64,000 bases of DNA from Archegozetes longisetosus (lineage: Eukaryota; Arthropoda; Arachnida; Sarcoptiformes; Trhypochthoniidae): positions 5,348,001 through 5,412,000 of the forward strand of contig JAEMBT020000002.1 in the NCBI GenBank assembly GCA_018873245.2. Direction: 5' to 3'. A program made the translations under genes and the position numbers. Positions within the stretch are counted from its first letter, which is position 1; every line of letters starts with the position of its first letter. The notes under the pieces were generated by a model that was not told the origin of the DNA, did not search any database, and saw only the letters and a program-made list of their open reading frames with translations. This document shows positions 1 to 11,371 of this stretch, piece after piece.

Positions 1-609
1 TCATTCTTCAGGAGAATCAAAATACTAAGTCGTTTATCTTCGCCATCGAGAGGACCTGACGCTAGTCTGTATTAAATATAAATTATTAAATTTGATAATT
101 TACTTTTTGAATGTTATATTAGGTCCCTCTAGTATTAGTTCATTGATGACCAAAATGCGATTTCTTACAAAAATTTCACCGCGAAGAAAAAGAAAACAAT
201 CACAAGAAGGTATTGGAAAACTGTCTCATTTATTGATACGCTTAATAAAAACTAGAAATATTAAATATTTAATAAAAAATTAAATTGTTCGTTACATTAA
301 TTTATAAACTATTTCTAATATGATTGAGCAACAGAAGAGACTGAGGATGAAGGAGAAGGTAAACTCAATCTTTGTCTTTATATATAAATATTAAATCAAA
401 ATTCAATTGTGAAACTCATCATAGAAGATAAAGCTCCCAGAAAAAAGGAAACTTCGGAAGAGGAAGAAGAAGCGGCAGATGAAGAAGAAGATGAAGAAGA
501 AAAGGAAAGCTGCTTGAGAATAACTTTTAGAATAGTTTGTCCGTGTATTTCAAGAAAGAAAGATCCAGAACTTATGGAGTATCAGTCGGGATCACAAGCC
601 GAATTCTAA
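1..609 (+). CDS. 3' end of an unidentified multi-exon gene with acidic C-terminus
   Basis: Partial gene entering from the left edge. A consistent splice model is exons 1-64, 123-209, 335-358 and 425-609; every join keeps frame and each junction has GT/AG. The reading frame is open from base 1 and ends at a TAA at 607-609. The third exon is a 24-nt microexon coding a short Glu-rich stretch. The C-terminus has a basic patch (ISPRRKRK), then a long Glu/Asp run, then a Cys-rich basic segment (CLRITFRIVCPCISRKK) that might be lipid-modified or membrane-associated. No domain is recognised, so the function is unknown. The acidic, low-complexity tail looks like the cytoplasmic tail of a larger protein, but that is a guess. 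The first donor (GTCTGT) is weak and could be placed differently. Confidence 0.55.
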
Positions 610-667
610 ACTCATTCCAATCGTGATTGATATGAATTTTTGAAGTATTATTCAATTACGGATAAGT

Positions 668-1570
668 TTAGTAGACTTCACTTCCACCATAATTACGATA
701 AAGTTGTGGATATAACGGCGTTTTGACTTGCTGTTTTGAGTAAACTGATGCGTAAACGGGTGAATCGCGCATTGGACATCCCGCGTATCTATGTTTTTGA
801 TAGCACCAATTCTTTTTATTTTTCTTGCTCTCATCACATTTCTTACAGATGCACGAAATAATCGCAAGAAACATACCGATCAACAGCAAAGTCATAACAA
901 TTTTGAATCCAAACCAGAATCCAGTTTCGAAAAAATCATTGTAATTATTATTATGAGATCGTTTGCAGGATTGTTCATCTTCATTATTACCACAATTATT
1001 GTAACCATTACATCGATACTTATTTTGAATGCAATTATTATTTCCACAATCGAATAAGAATTGAGGACATGATCTATTTGAGAGTTTCAATTTATATGTA
1101 GTTATTATGAGTTCAAACCCTTTATCATCGTTTGAAACGGAGTGTTCAGTACTGGTAAACTTGATCACAACATCATTATCTGTTGATTTAGTTATGTAAA
1201 AACTGTTGAACCTTGAATTCTCCTCAACACGTTTGTTTTCAAACCATAAAATTGAGTTCTTTTCGTTCAACTTAATGCTTAGATAGTCTCTGAAATTGTG
1301 ATGATTCTTTAGTTTAATGTGATTTACATTAATAATCAGACCGAGTGTTTCATCTGTGCTGATTCGCATCTGACAATCAAGATCTGAGGAATAAGAGCTT
1401 CGAGAGTCCCGAACAATGATTGACGATTGTTCTTCGTTCAGATGTATCTTACTATTTATGGTCTCGTAATGACAATAATCTTGCACATAATAAGTATTGA
1501 TGTTATTAAATCCAGAAGAAAAGTAGAATATGTTCGATGAGAATAGTATAAAATATACAATTAAGTACAT
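668..1570 (-). CDS. CUB and LDLa single-pass membrane protein
   Basis: A 300-residue intronless reading frame. Residues 1-20 form a hydrophobic signal peptide. About residues 33-159 resemble a CUB domain, with paired cysteines and the YLSI and GFEL strands typical of the fold. Residues 168-202 form a class A LDL-receptor repeat with all six cysteines (168, 175, 180, 187, 193, 202) and the acidic NEDEQSC calcium-binding end. A transmembrane helix lies near 222-243, followed by a short cytoplasmic tail rich in Tyr, Ser and Lys. The CUB-LDLa-TM order recalls Neto-type auxiliary subunits, but those have two CUB domains, so this is at most a short relative. Likely a cell-surface adhesion or receptor-accessory protein. 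It converges tail to tail with the gene ending at 609. Confidence 0.75.
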   Translation of the reverse strand: MYLIVYFILFSSNIFYFSSGFNNINTYYVQDYCHYETINSKIHLNEEQSSIIVRDSRSSYSSDLDCQMRISTDETLGLIINVNHIKLKNHHNFRDYLSIKLNEKNSILWFENKRVEENSRFNSFYITKSTDNDVVIKFTSTEHSVSNDDKGFELIITTYKLKLSNRSCPQFLFDCGNNNCIQNKYRCNGYNNCGNNEDEQSCKRSHNNNYNDFFETGFWFGFKIVMTLLLIGMFLAIISCICKKCDESKKNKKNWCYQKHRYAGCPMRDSPVYASVYSKQQVKTPLYPQLYRNYGGSEVY

Positions 1571-2558
1571 ATTGAACTTGAAATATAAAATCTAAACCAT
1601 TTGAGTTTCCGTTATTTGAAGTTTAAAACAGTATCAAAATTACTGACAACTAGACCATTGCAATGAATCAGTAAGGAATGAGAAAAAACAATTGCATTGA
1701 TGCCAAAAATAATGATATGATAATACTTGATGCATTTAATTGAGCTCTCATAATGATAAGATAAACTTATTGAACTTTAATCGAGCGCTTTTACTTTAAT
1801 TTTTTGAATACTACACTGAGTGCAACTGAACTACACTGTAGAAAACAGATAACTCTCACAATAGTTCAGTTTACTAGTCAAGTAGATTTAAAGTAATGGT
1901 GCTCTAGTTATTTAGATTTTGTCAACTTAGCTTATTCAATTTAAATGAATAAATTTGGCAAAGTTGCAAACTTATTCATAAACATGTTTTTTGAAGGATA
2001 ACGTTTTTAATAATTAAACGATAACCACAGTTAATGTCAATTATGCGCAATTTATGCAATAACCAATTAAATTGAATTTAATCTTAGAAAATAGTAAGTT
2101 TTTTAGATGCTCTTACTTATTTAATTGTTTTTGATTTGATTTTAAAATTGTTTTAGCTTTTTACGCCATAAGAAATGTCTACTTTTGCTAGAGAGTAAAG
2201 GCCACAATAAATTCATATTCAAGGTTAGAAATTATCAAACTTTCTGTAGTAGATAATCTTTGCTTATTTTACTCTATCCTTTTGCAACATGGCATAAGTT
2301 TTCCTTATAATTACTGAAGAGCTTGCAATTTAAAATTATTCTAGACGATAACTGTAAGGTTAGCAAAAAAGTTGACTAGATATCTAAGTTTGATATTTAA
2401 CTCTATCAATAAAAGGTTATATCAATAATTCATATGAGTCATGTTTCCTAGCTTAATGCCTAATAATTTAACTTAACAATGATTCAATCAAATAGATTTC
2501 AAAACCTTGTAAAAACGGATATTTTCACCAAAAACTGTTTTATCGCTTGAGAGTTAGA
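1571..2558. other. A/T-rich spacer
   Basis: Intergenic region between the divergent CUB/LDLa gene and the carboxylesterase. It presumably carries both promoters; no coding segment, repeat or RNA gene could be recognised. Confidence 0.4.
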
Positions 2559-2566
2559 TATAAAAG
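2559..2566 (+). promoter_or_regulatory. TATA box of the carboxylesterase gene
   Basis: TATAAAAG lies 107 bp upstream of the carboxylesterase ATG at 2673. Expected transcription start is about 25-30 bp downstream, near 2590. Confidence 0.55.
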
Positions 2567-2672
2567 CTTTCCCAACAATTAGTTACCACCTGTTCGTTTG
2601 TATAAATCTAAGCCATAGATGGCTTTTTCGGATTATATCGTTTCATAAGTTGACTCGATTAGTGGCCCCAAA

Positions 2673-4653
<1,981 letters not shown>

Positions 4654-4805
4654 TTAGCGCCTTCTAAAAATATGTCTAAATAATATTTTGAAGAAGTGTT
4701 TTGATTCAAAAGTCATTGAATTTTATTTAGGTTATAACATAAGTTTATAATAAAATTTTAGTTCAATTTCTTAGACTTTACTCTTCTAAGAAAAACTCAA
4801 TTGAT

Positions 4806-5414
4806 TTATGTCTTAATAATTTTTGTTTTCATCACTCCTTTCACCATCTTTAACATCTCTTTTCTCCTCTTTGTGGTCACTGTTTGCCTCATCTTTATCT
4901 TCATTATCTTCATTACCGTTTTCTTCTTGATTCTCTTCTCAATATTTGCATTCTCTGCTTTTAGTTTCAGTTTATGTTTTTTATTTGCATTTGTTTTCTT
5001 TGAATTACTATTTTTATCGTCTTTCTTATCGTGACTGGATTTTAAAATTCTTTTCTTTAAGTAAAAAAATTTGGAGTCGAACATAACCGAGCAAAAGTCC
5101 ATTCCATTGGTGTCTGTTATACAGTATTGTTTGCATTCTTCATAAATATATCCGTCTTTAGTTTGATCGCACAGATAAACATTAGTGTCCACGCAATCAG
5201 TTCCTCCGCAATCCTTCAACCGATGCCCGCATTTAAGTCCTTCTCCAGCACAGCATTTACATGGATTCTTTCCGACAATAGAATTATCATTATATCCAGA
5301 ATCTTCTGATTCTTTCGACTGAATTTTTTCACATAAACTAAATTTGATTTCAACTAAAAATGTAACTATTAATACTAAATACAACAAATTAATGGATCGC
5401 ATGTTCGGCCCCAA
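4806..5414 (-). CDS. Secreted Cys-rich protein with low-complexity tail
   Basis: A 202-residue frame. The start could equally be Met5, which places the hydrophobic segment at about residues 10-28 nearer the N-terminus as a signal peptide. Residues 52-108 hold ten cysteines (CKCC, then single Cys spaced through to DFC), enough for five disulfides. I do not recognise the family. The C-terminal 90 residues are Lys-rich in the open frame. From about 4935 down to a TAA at 4815-4813, one of the other frames instead gives a run of Glu, Asp and Asn (NEDNEDKDE), which looks like a more natural low-complexity tail. A single-base indel near 4936-4945 may therefore have changed the tail. The gene converges with the esterase, whose stop is 153 bp away. 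Confidence 0.6.
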   Translation of the reverse strand: MGPNMRSINLLYLVLIVTFLVEIKFSLCEKIQSKESEDSGYNDNSIVGKNPCKCCAGEGLKCGHRLKDCGGTDCVDTNVYLCDQTKDGYIYEECKQYCITDTNGMDFCSVMFDSKFFYLKKRILKSSHDKKDDKNSNSKKTNANKKHKLKLKAENANIEKRIKKKTVMKIMKIKMRQTVTTKRRKEMLKMVKGVMKTKIIKT

Positions 5415-6014
5415 TAGGAATCAAACTTAGGTTTAAAGAAAAAAATTGTCGCCCATATGGGCTCAACTTATTTTTAATAAAGTCTATTTTCTAATGCCTC
5501 TCGAAGTTAAGATTCTTCTAACGTTAGATCAAAACTATATTTTACGTTATTGTGTATCAGATTTCGTTGAAAAATACATCATTAGATTTGAAATTGAGGC
5601 TCTCAAAACAAACTTTAAGCTTTTTAGATACACAAAATTGTGGACATTTTCAAACTAAATATTTTTCTAATCAAATTGTTTGGTAGTTATTTACAGAAAA
5701 GTATCAAAATATTTTTCAATCAATAAACTTTGTCCATATTTTAAGTGATAGATTCGATGGTAGTTAAAATACACAGATGTTTTGTGAGTAAAAAATAGAG
5801 TATTTCATATTTTATATAAATGCAACTAAAGCTCTGTGTGGTTTTGAAATTTTGACTTTGGTTGACTTCGGAAAACTCATCCAGAATTGACTAAAATCCA
5901 TGACTAAAAGCAAAATAAATGCTTACTCAATTAAAATGAATCTATAAATAATCTAAAATTGCTAATGAGAGTACCAAATTGTATAACATATCGCGTTCTA
6001 TGAGTGGTGAATTT
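5415..6014. other. A/T-rich spacer
   Basis: Upstream region of the Cys-rich gene and downstream of the next minus-strand gene. Only short, unconvincing reading frames are present. Confidence 0.35.
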
Positions 6015-6671
6015 CAATCTTCCTCTTCAATTCGTTGCTTACATGTCAAATATCTTATGATAGTTTCAAAGCATGATTTACATCGACATTTGAATATATC
6101 AACTTCATCTGCAATAGCTATGAATAGACCACAAAAGCCATGTCTTCTATATTTATTCGCTGAATTTTAAAATCAAAATCAATAACTTATATCGATTTTA
6201 TTCGTAGAGCTATTAGTCTAGTGACTAAATTTTTTCTAAAAGTATAGTTTTGGTTCATTTTTGTGAACGCTAGTTGTGATAAGTGAGAGAAAGTAGGCTT
6301 TCTTGAGAAGAATTTTAGAAAAGGTTTTACTTTTATTTACCTAAACTCATGAAATAGATCTAAAAATTTTTGAAAGATTGATAGACTCACCAAATCTCGT
6401 TATGACATTTTTCTCTTGTTTCTCTTTTCTCTTCAACAACTTCTGAAACAGATCGGGGCAGTCGTTTGTGAGATCTAAGTGAGCTTGCATGTGAATTCTT
6501 GATTCGTTGATTAGTATCAGGCAATTGCAAAGTGTTGAGTGTATCACTGGGTCCAATCACTCTACCAGTTATTGCAGACGATAGCTCTGGGTTTTCAAAG
6601 CCTATATTTGAACCTTTAGCACTTTTTTCAGATTGATCTTCACTTTCTGGCTCTGGTGCCACTTTTGCCAT
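6015..6671 (-). CDS. Hypothetical protein, at least two exons, joining unresolved
   Basis: Two coding-like segments on the minus strand. The first, 6671 to 6391, begins with an ATG and encodes a Ser/Glu-rich, basic N-terminal segment containing GFENPEL. It stops at a good donor (TTTG then GTGAGT). The second, 6159 to 6015, follows a pyrimidine/A-rich acceptor (TTCAG) and reads as a Cys-containing segment (FKCRCKSCFETIIRYLTCK) ending EEED at a TGA. The phases of these two exons do not match directly (phase 2 versus phase 1), so there is a missed small exon, a different internal splice, or a frameshift. The family is not recognised. Confidence 0.4.
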
Positions 6672-7420
6672 AATAATTATTATAAAAATTTAGGCAAACC
6701 AATAGAAATAAAATTTTATCAGCAGTAACTTAGGTAATTTCAGATAAAACACATATTATCCTTCTCTTTCTAATATGTTATTATAATCCTCTCGTTTCAC
6801 TATTCTTAGCATAACTGAGCGTACGCTAAAAATTATCTCTAATTACAGGTGACCATAACATTCACGCATTAAAACAATATCACGTACAGAGTTATTCTAT
6901 TTTATTCAATGCTTGGGGTGTGTGCAACTCATATTAATATTCAAACTTTTAGGCTTGAGCACAAGAACTTTCTGTCTAATTCTAACAAATGATAATATAA
7001 ATCAAACTAACAGTCAAATTTATGACTTGTATTTCTACTATACTTTAATTTGTTAATTAGTCAACTTCTTGACACACATTCTCAATCCTTAAAAATTTTT
7101 GGCTCTGTATATATTTGCATCTCATGCTAAACTAATTCAATTTACACTTGGGAATATAGCAAACTTGCAACAATAAGAATGTTGATCTAACTTAGTATTT
7201 TTAAGTATAAGTAATAATATTTGGCCGAAGTGTAGAAATACAGCTACAAATTGACTCTGAAGTTAAAAGTGATTATATAAGTTGAAGCTAAATGAAATCA
7301 TTTAAATTTAATCGATAGTCAGTTATTGGTAAATTAATCTTTGTTAATAAAACCAGCTCATTATTAATATATTTATAAATTAAATAATGGATAATTAATA
7401 TATCAGTACCCCGACAAATT
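6672..7420. other. Spacer without recognised genes
   Basis: Very A/T-rich; includes the upstream region of the hypothetical gene at 6015-6671. No reading frame or repeat could be supported. Confidence 0.35.
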
Positions 7421-7622
7421 AATAGTCCTCGATGGCAACAAGTTAAAGGTGACTGTTATGTCAACCTCCCTGTGATACGCATCAGTTTCTCATCATATTT
7501 CACTTATAATTTTCTCTTATAATCAATACTCAGAATTCATAAGTTTGTATCTGACATATAAAGCTCTGGTGAGAGCATTCCAGTTACAATGTGTCACCTC
7601 TTGTTGCTATCAAGGATTATTA
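7421..7622. mobile_element. Short inverted-repeat element (MITE), copy 1
   Basis: About 200 bp with inverted ends: AGTCCTCGATGGCAACAAG at the left, and CTTGTTGCTATCAAGGAT at the right. A second, diverged copy with the same termini is at 45649-45831, which supports a mobile family. Too short to code; superfamily not determined. Confidence 0.6.
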
Positions 7623-8369
7623 ATTCATTGAGTGTACTAATTCATTGCCAATTATGGTATTAGAAATATGAATAACTGATATTCGTATCTATAGTTATAC
7701 GAATGCGAGAATCATAGCTATAGTGACGCGACTCGTGAGTCCTTCTTCTTTTGAAATGCATTGGAGCTCAAAATTATTCAATGTTTGCCGATTACTCTCA
7801 GTTAATCTCAACATTACTATGCATTTTAATGAAAATAGTGTTTAATATTAACATAAAGATTAGATTAATGAAGTCTGGCACATTTTTTATTTAGTCATTT
7901 TGTTTTTCTGCCAAAATCTGCTTCTGATTCGCGTTCATTTTTTCTACATAATTATGTTTTGGCATAAGTCTGATTTATGGAAAGTACAATCTATTGCTAA
8001 AGTTTAAATACATAGTTTTATTGAGCAACTTTCATACTATTTAAGATAAATAAATGATTTCATAGAGTTATAGAGCATATCCAAATACAATTAATCGATT
8101 TTATCTACTATAAATTTGATCGAATTTACTCAAGTAATAAGTAAGTTGTGATAATTTATGTGAAAAGCAGTATTTCATAAGTTTAAATATAGCTTTAAAT
8201 ATAATTTAAATAAGACTTTCATATTTCTGAGTTTATACCGCACGCACACATAAAATGTTGAAATTCTTTTTTAGAAATGTTATTGAATGGTTTTCAATAG
8301 TTTTTAGAACATTTTATGAAATGTATAATTGCATTCATTCATTCTATATATAAAACCAAAATTAAAGTA
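7623..8369. other. Spacer without recognised genes
   Basis: A/T-rich sequence with no supported feature. Confidence 0.3.
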
Positions 8370-8513
8370 ATGCCTAAAAGAAAACATTTAGCCGAACATG
8401 AGAGAGGACTTATCGAAGACCTAAGACTTGTGAGTAAGTCTTATCGTCAAATCGAGGCACTTATTGATCAGTTTCATACAGTTAGTACTTATCTGAATAA
8501 AAAATTACTGTAA
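8370..8513 (+). pseudogene. Tc1-type transposase N-terminal relic
   Basis: The frame beginning MPKRKHLAEHERGLIEDL followed by KSYRQIEALI matches the first DNA-binding helix-turn-helix of Tc1-family transposases. Homology ends at a stop at 8511-8513, and no catalytic domain follows. A decayed fragment. Confidence 0.7.
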
Positions 8514-8715
8514 GAATAGAACTGGTAGTACTTCTATATTATCCATGTATGTAGAGTACTCGTGCTATTCATGTTAGATTTGCACAGCATTAGATTAATT
8601 GCTCTTCATATGAACTTTGTAATATGGACTAGGATCACTTTGTAATAGGAAATATGTTTGAAAAAAAAAGATTTTCATTGAGAAATAAAACTCATTAATA
8701 ACTACATTCACAAGC

Positions 8716-9456
8716 ATATTCAATGCGTTAGTCGAAGAGTAGCCTCTCTTCAAAGCTTAGAAAACTTAAAGGACTTATAGAAAAGTTTAAGAAAAAGTTG
8801 AAACCGTTAGGTCTAAAATTTAGTCATTATAACCAAATTTTTCTAATGCTGCTTATCTTTAACCTTTTAACAATAATAACTCGTTTTCATAAAAACGAGT
8901 GAAAAACTTTTAGATATTCAAAAGCTATTAAAACACATACCAAAAACTAAATCTAAATTTTATGAAACTCTATATTCTTTAGATACAGCAACTGTTTCTA
9001 AAACGCAACAATTTTTACACCTAGTTTTTGAAAAATCTAATAAAAGACAGCCAAATCTAACCAAAAAAGAAAATCAAATCATAAAAGTAGTTCAAACAAA
9101 TCGTCAAATTAATCATATTGAAAATTGTATAAAAATATTTTTATAAAGCAAATTATAAAATGTTTGTGTATTAAGAACTTTTCATTTTGTTTGCTATAAA
9201 AATAAATCTTATTCGAAATATAATAAATTCTTTCCGTTAGAGTTTTAACAAGTCAATGAATCTGATTTGTTGATAAGTATGATTTACGAATGAGTAATTA
9301 GTTAAAAAGTATTTAACAATAAGCATTACTAATCAATCAAAGACTATACAACTGATCATTTCATTATTAATCATAAGGAAAGTTTTGTATTAGTTAAGCC
9401 CTTTATGGATTTTAGTAGAGTAACAGAGGCTACTCTTCGACTAACGCATTGAATAT
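8716..9456. mobile_element. Non-autonomous Tc1/mariner-like element with 32-bp perfect inverted repeats
   Basis: 8716-8747 and 9425-9456 are exact reverse complements (32 bp, core TTCAATGCGTTAGTCGAAGA). Each end includes a TA, fitting a TA target duplication at 8717-8718 and 9454-9455. The interior (about 680 bp) has no intact reading frame. It contains a small hairpin (ACTCGTTTT...AAAACGAGT) near 8880. Confidence 0.75.
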
Positions 9457-10388
9457 AATGATTTTGAAACATCGCGATTTGATTGATTTTTGGTTTTTTG
9501 CTGGTTTTCAAATGTTTTGCTTCTATTTTAGTCATATCTGGTTTGATATTGAAATGACACGCAACTTATGAGCAATTATCAACTCGTGTAATTTAATGAA
9601 AAATTGCGTAAACATCTATATATACAGTTGTGGCTCAATCTATACAAAGAAAATATTGTACCTTATTGTATTCAAAACACAGTTTGAAATTCTTAATTTT
9701 AAATTTTCAAATGATATTTTATGGTTATGAGACAACGGCTAGATTGTTATGCAAACAAATTTGTTATGCCAATATTTTTAGGTACTCCTACAATTTGATT
9801 AAATGCTAGTCATTTGATTTCAGATTATTAGATATGAGTCGTAATTATTAAGTCATTCGTAAAAGTAAAAAAATAACAGGATATCTGACAGATTAGACTA
9901 TAGATACGACTAAAATGAAGCTCATTATCTGATTATTTAAAATAAGTATGCGGTTTGTATAAGATTAATTGAAGCACGAATTAATAGGCATTCATTTAAA
10001 ACTTAAATTTTGACCAGATCATCATTTAAATAATATTAAAATATAGTTTATGGTAGTTGAAGGAAAATGGAGTAATTGATCCACAATCCAAACTATTAAT
10101 TGTGATAAGGGTAATCTTCTTGAAAAAGATGTCTAACAATGGATGTAACAGTGCACACATTATTCCAAATTAGTCAAATATGTACGTCCAAAATATTTCA
10201 ATCCTTCTCATATTACAATAAATGTTTGCAATTTTATTGACTCTTAACTGTTACGAAGCTGAAAATTTCGTAAATGATTTGCAATCAATCAATTTGGACA
10301 TCAAATAATTGATGTGATGTGATGTGTCATCTCCTCTCATCTCATAAAACTTAGAAATTAGTGATAATGTGCCAAATCATTCTTACGT
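9457..10388. other. Spacer without recognised genes
   Basis: A/T-rich. Presumably includes the distal promoter of the defensin gene; nothing else is identified. Confidence 0.3.
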
Positions 10389-10397
10389 ATAAATAGA
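10389..10397 (+). promoter_or_regulatory. TATA box of the defensin gene
   Basis: TATAAATAG lies 79 bp upstream of the ATG at 10468, giving an expected 5' untranslated region of about 50 nt. Confidence 0.6.
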
Positions 10398-10467
10398 AAC
10401 AAAAGTGTGATCGATGTTAAGCGATTTGATGTTTATATTAACACTTTGAACAAAGTTAATACAGAAA

Positions 10468-10765
10468 ATGAACAATAAATTAGTGTTGGTTGTATTTTTA
10501 ATACTGTTTATAACATATATCGGTAAATACTTGTCTATCACTTGTTTTTAGGAGATTCTCACTTATGTGTTATTAAACTTATTTCATTGATTTGATGTGA
10601 ATAAATATAGAAATGGCTAACGCGAGCTATGGTTGTCCTGGTAGTCACAATTCATGCCAGAAATACTGTAATCAACGCAAGTGGGGTTATGGCCAATGCA
10701 GTAAAATGGATTGCAAATGTTACAAAAACAAGCCAATCATAATAATCATAAAGAATGGTCGTTAA
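10468..10765 (+). CDS. Defensin-like CS-alpha-beta peptide
   Basis: Two exons (10468-10522 and 10611-10765, GT/AG, phase 1) encode a short secreted peptide. Exon 1 is almost entirely a hydrophobic signal peptide. The mature part has six cysteines spaced C-x6-C-x3-C-x9-C-x4-C-x1-C, the invertebrate defensin pattern that supports an alpha helix pinned to a beta sheet (C-x3-C and C-x-C). The start YGCPGSHNSC resembles tick and scorpion defensins. It is expected to act outside the cell, disrupting bacterial membranes. Unusually, there is no propeptide between signal and mature region, and the C-terminus after the last Cys carries five consecutive Ile followed by KNGR. Scorpion-type ion-channel peptides share this fold, but the spacing favours an antimicrobial role. 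Confidence 0.85.
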
Positions 10766-10786
10766 GGATATTGACAGCATCTCGAA

Positions 10787-10851
10787 ATTGATACTATAAA
10801 TTGATACTATAAACTGATACTATAAATTGATACTATAAATTGATACTATAA
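10787..10851. repeat. Five-copy 13-bp tandem repeat
   Basis: ATTGATACTATAA occurs five times head to tail, with one substitution in the third copy. It starts 22 bp after the defensin stop, so it lies in the 3' untranslated or flanking region. Confidence 0.9.
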
Positions 10852-11371
10852 CGCTTAATGTATTAATAGTCACCAATAATTTTAATCATTACAAATTGGA
10901 TACGATTGTAGAATAAATGTATAACTTTGTGATTAATCCAGAAGCAACTGATTAATTGTAATTTATGAGTTGAGTTAAGCACTCGCTGTTGTGTCAGTTT
11001 TATAAACATTTATGTTAAGCTTAAAAGCACTTAAGCCTAACACAGTTTTAACCTAACCAAACTTCATTTGAATGAGTTAGGTTCATAAAAACGACTAATA
11101 ATACAGCACTAAAATCTCAACCCTTCTCTTATCTAGATTATCCGAGTACTTCATCAGTTTAACTTGTTCAATCCTATATCAGTAGATATGTTAAAAATTC
11201 ATTTGAACGAACATTCGAACAAACTACAAATTCAAATCGAACTCATGAAAAATATTTTGAACTTTGTATAATTCATTTTCTGGCCTAATGTTTAGCTAAA
11301 GTCAATATTATTAAAGGATAAACTGAAAATCAAGTTTAATCATTTTTTGTTAATTTGCTAATAATGGCATC
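10852..11371. other. Spacer between defensin and receptor array
   Basis: No gene, RNA or repeat recognised. Confidence 0.3.

Noticed and set aside
791-1057. Plus-strand 88-residue hydrophobic frame
   Set aside because: Antisense to the CUB/LDLa protein's transmembrane and LDLa coding region.
4801-5034. Hydrophobic plus-strand frame
   Set aside because: Antisense of the Lys/Glu-rich tail of the Cys-rich gene; T-rich antisense always reads as hydrophobic.
10468-10765. Defensin peptide as a scorpion-type neurotoxin
   Set aside because: Cysteine spacing and N-terminus fit invertebrate antimicrobial defensins; no further evidence for venom use.
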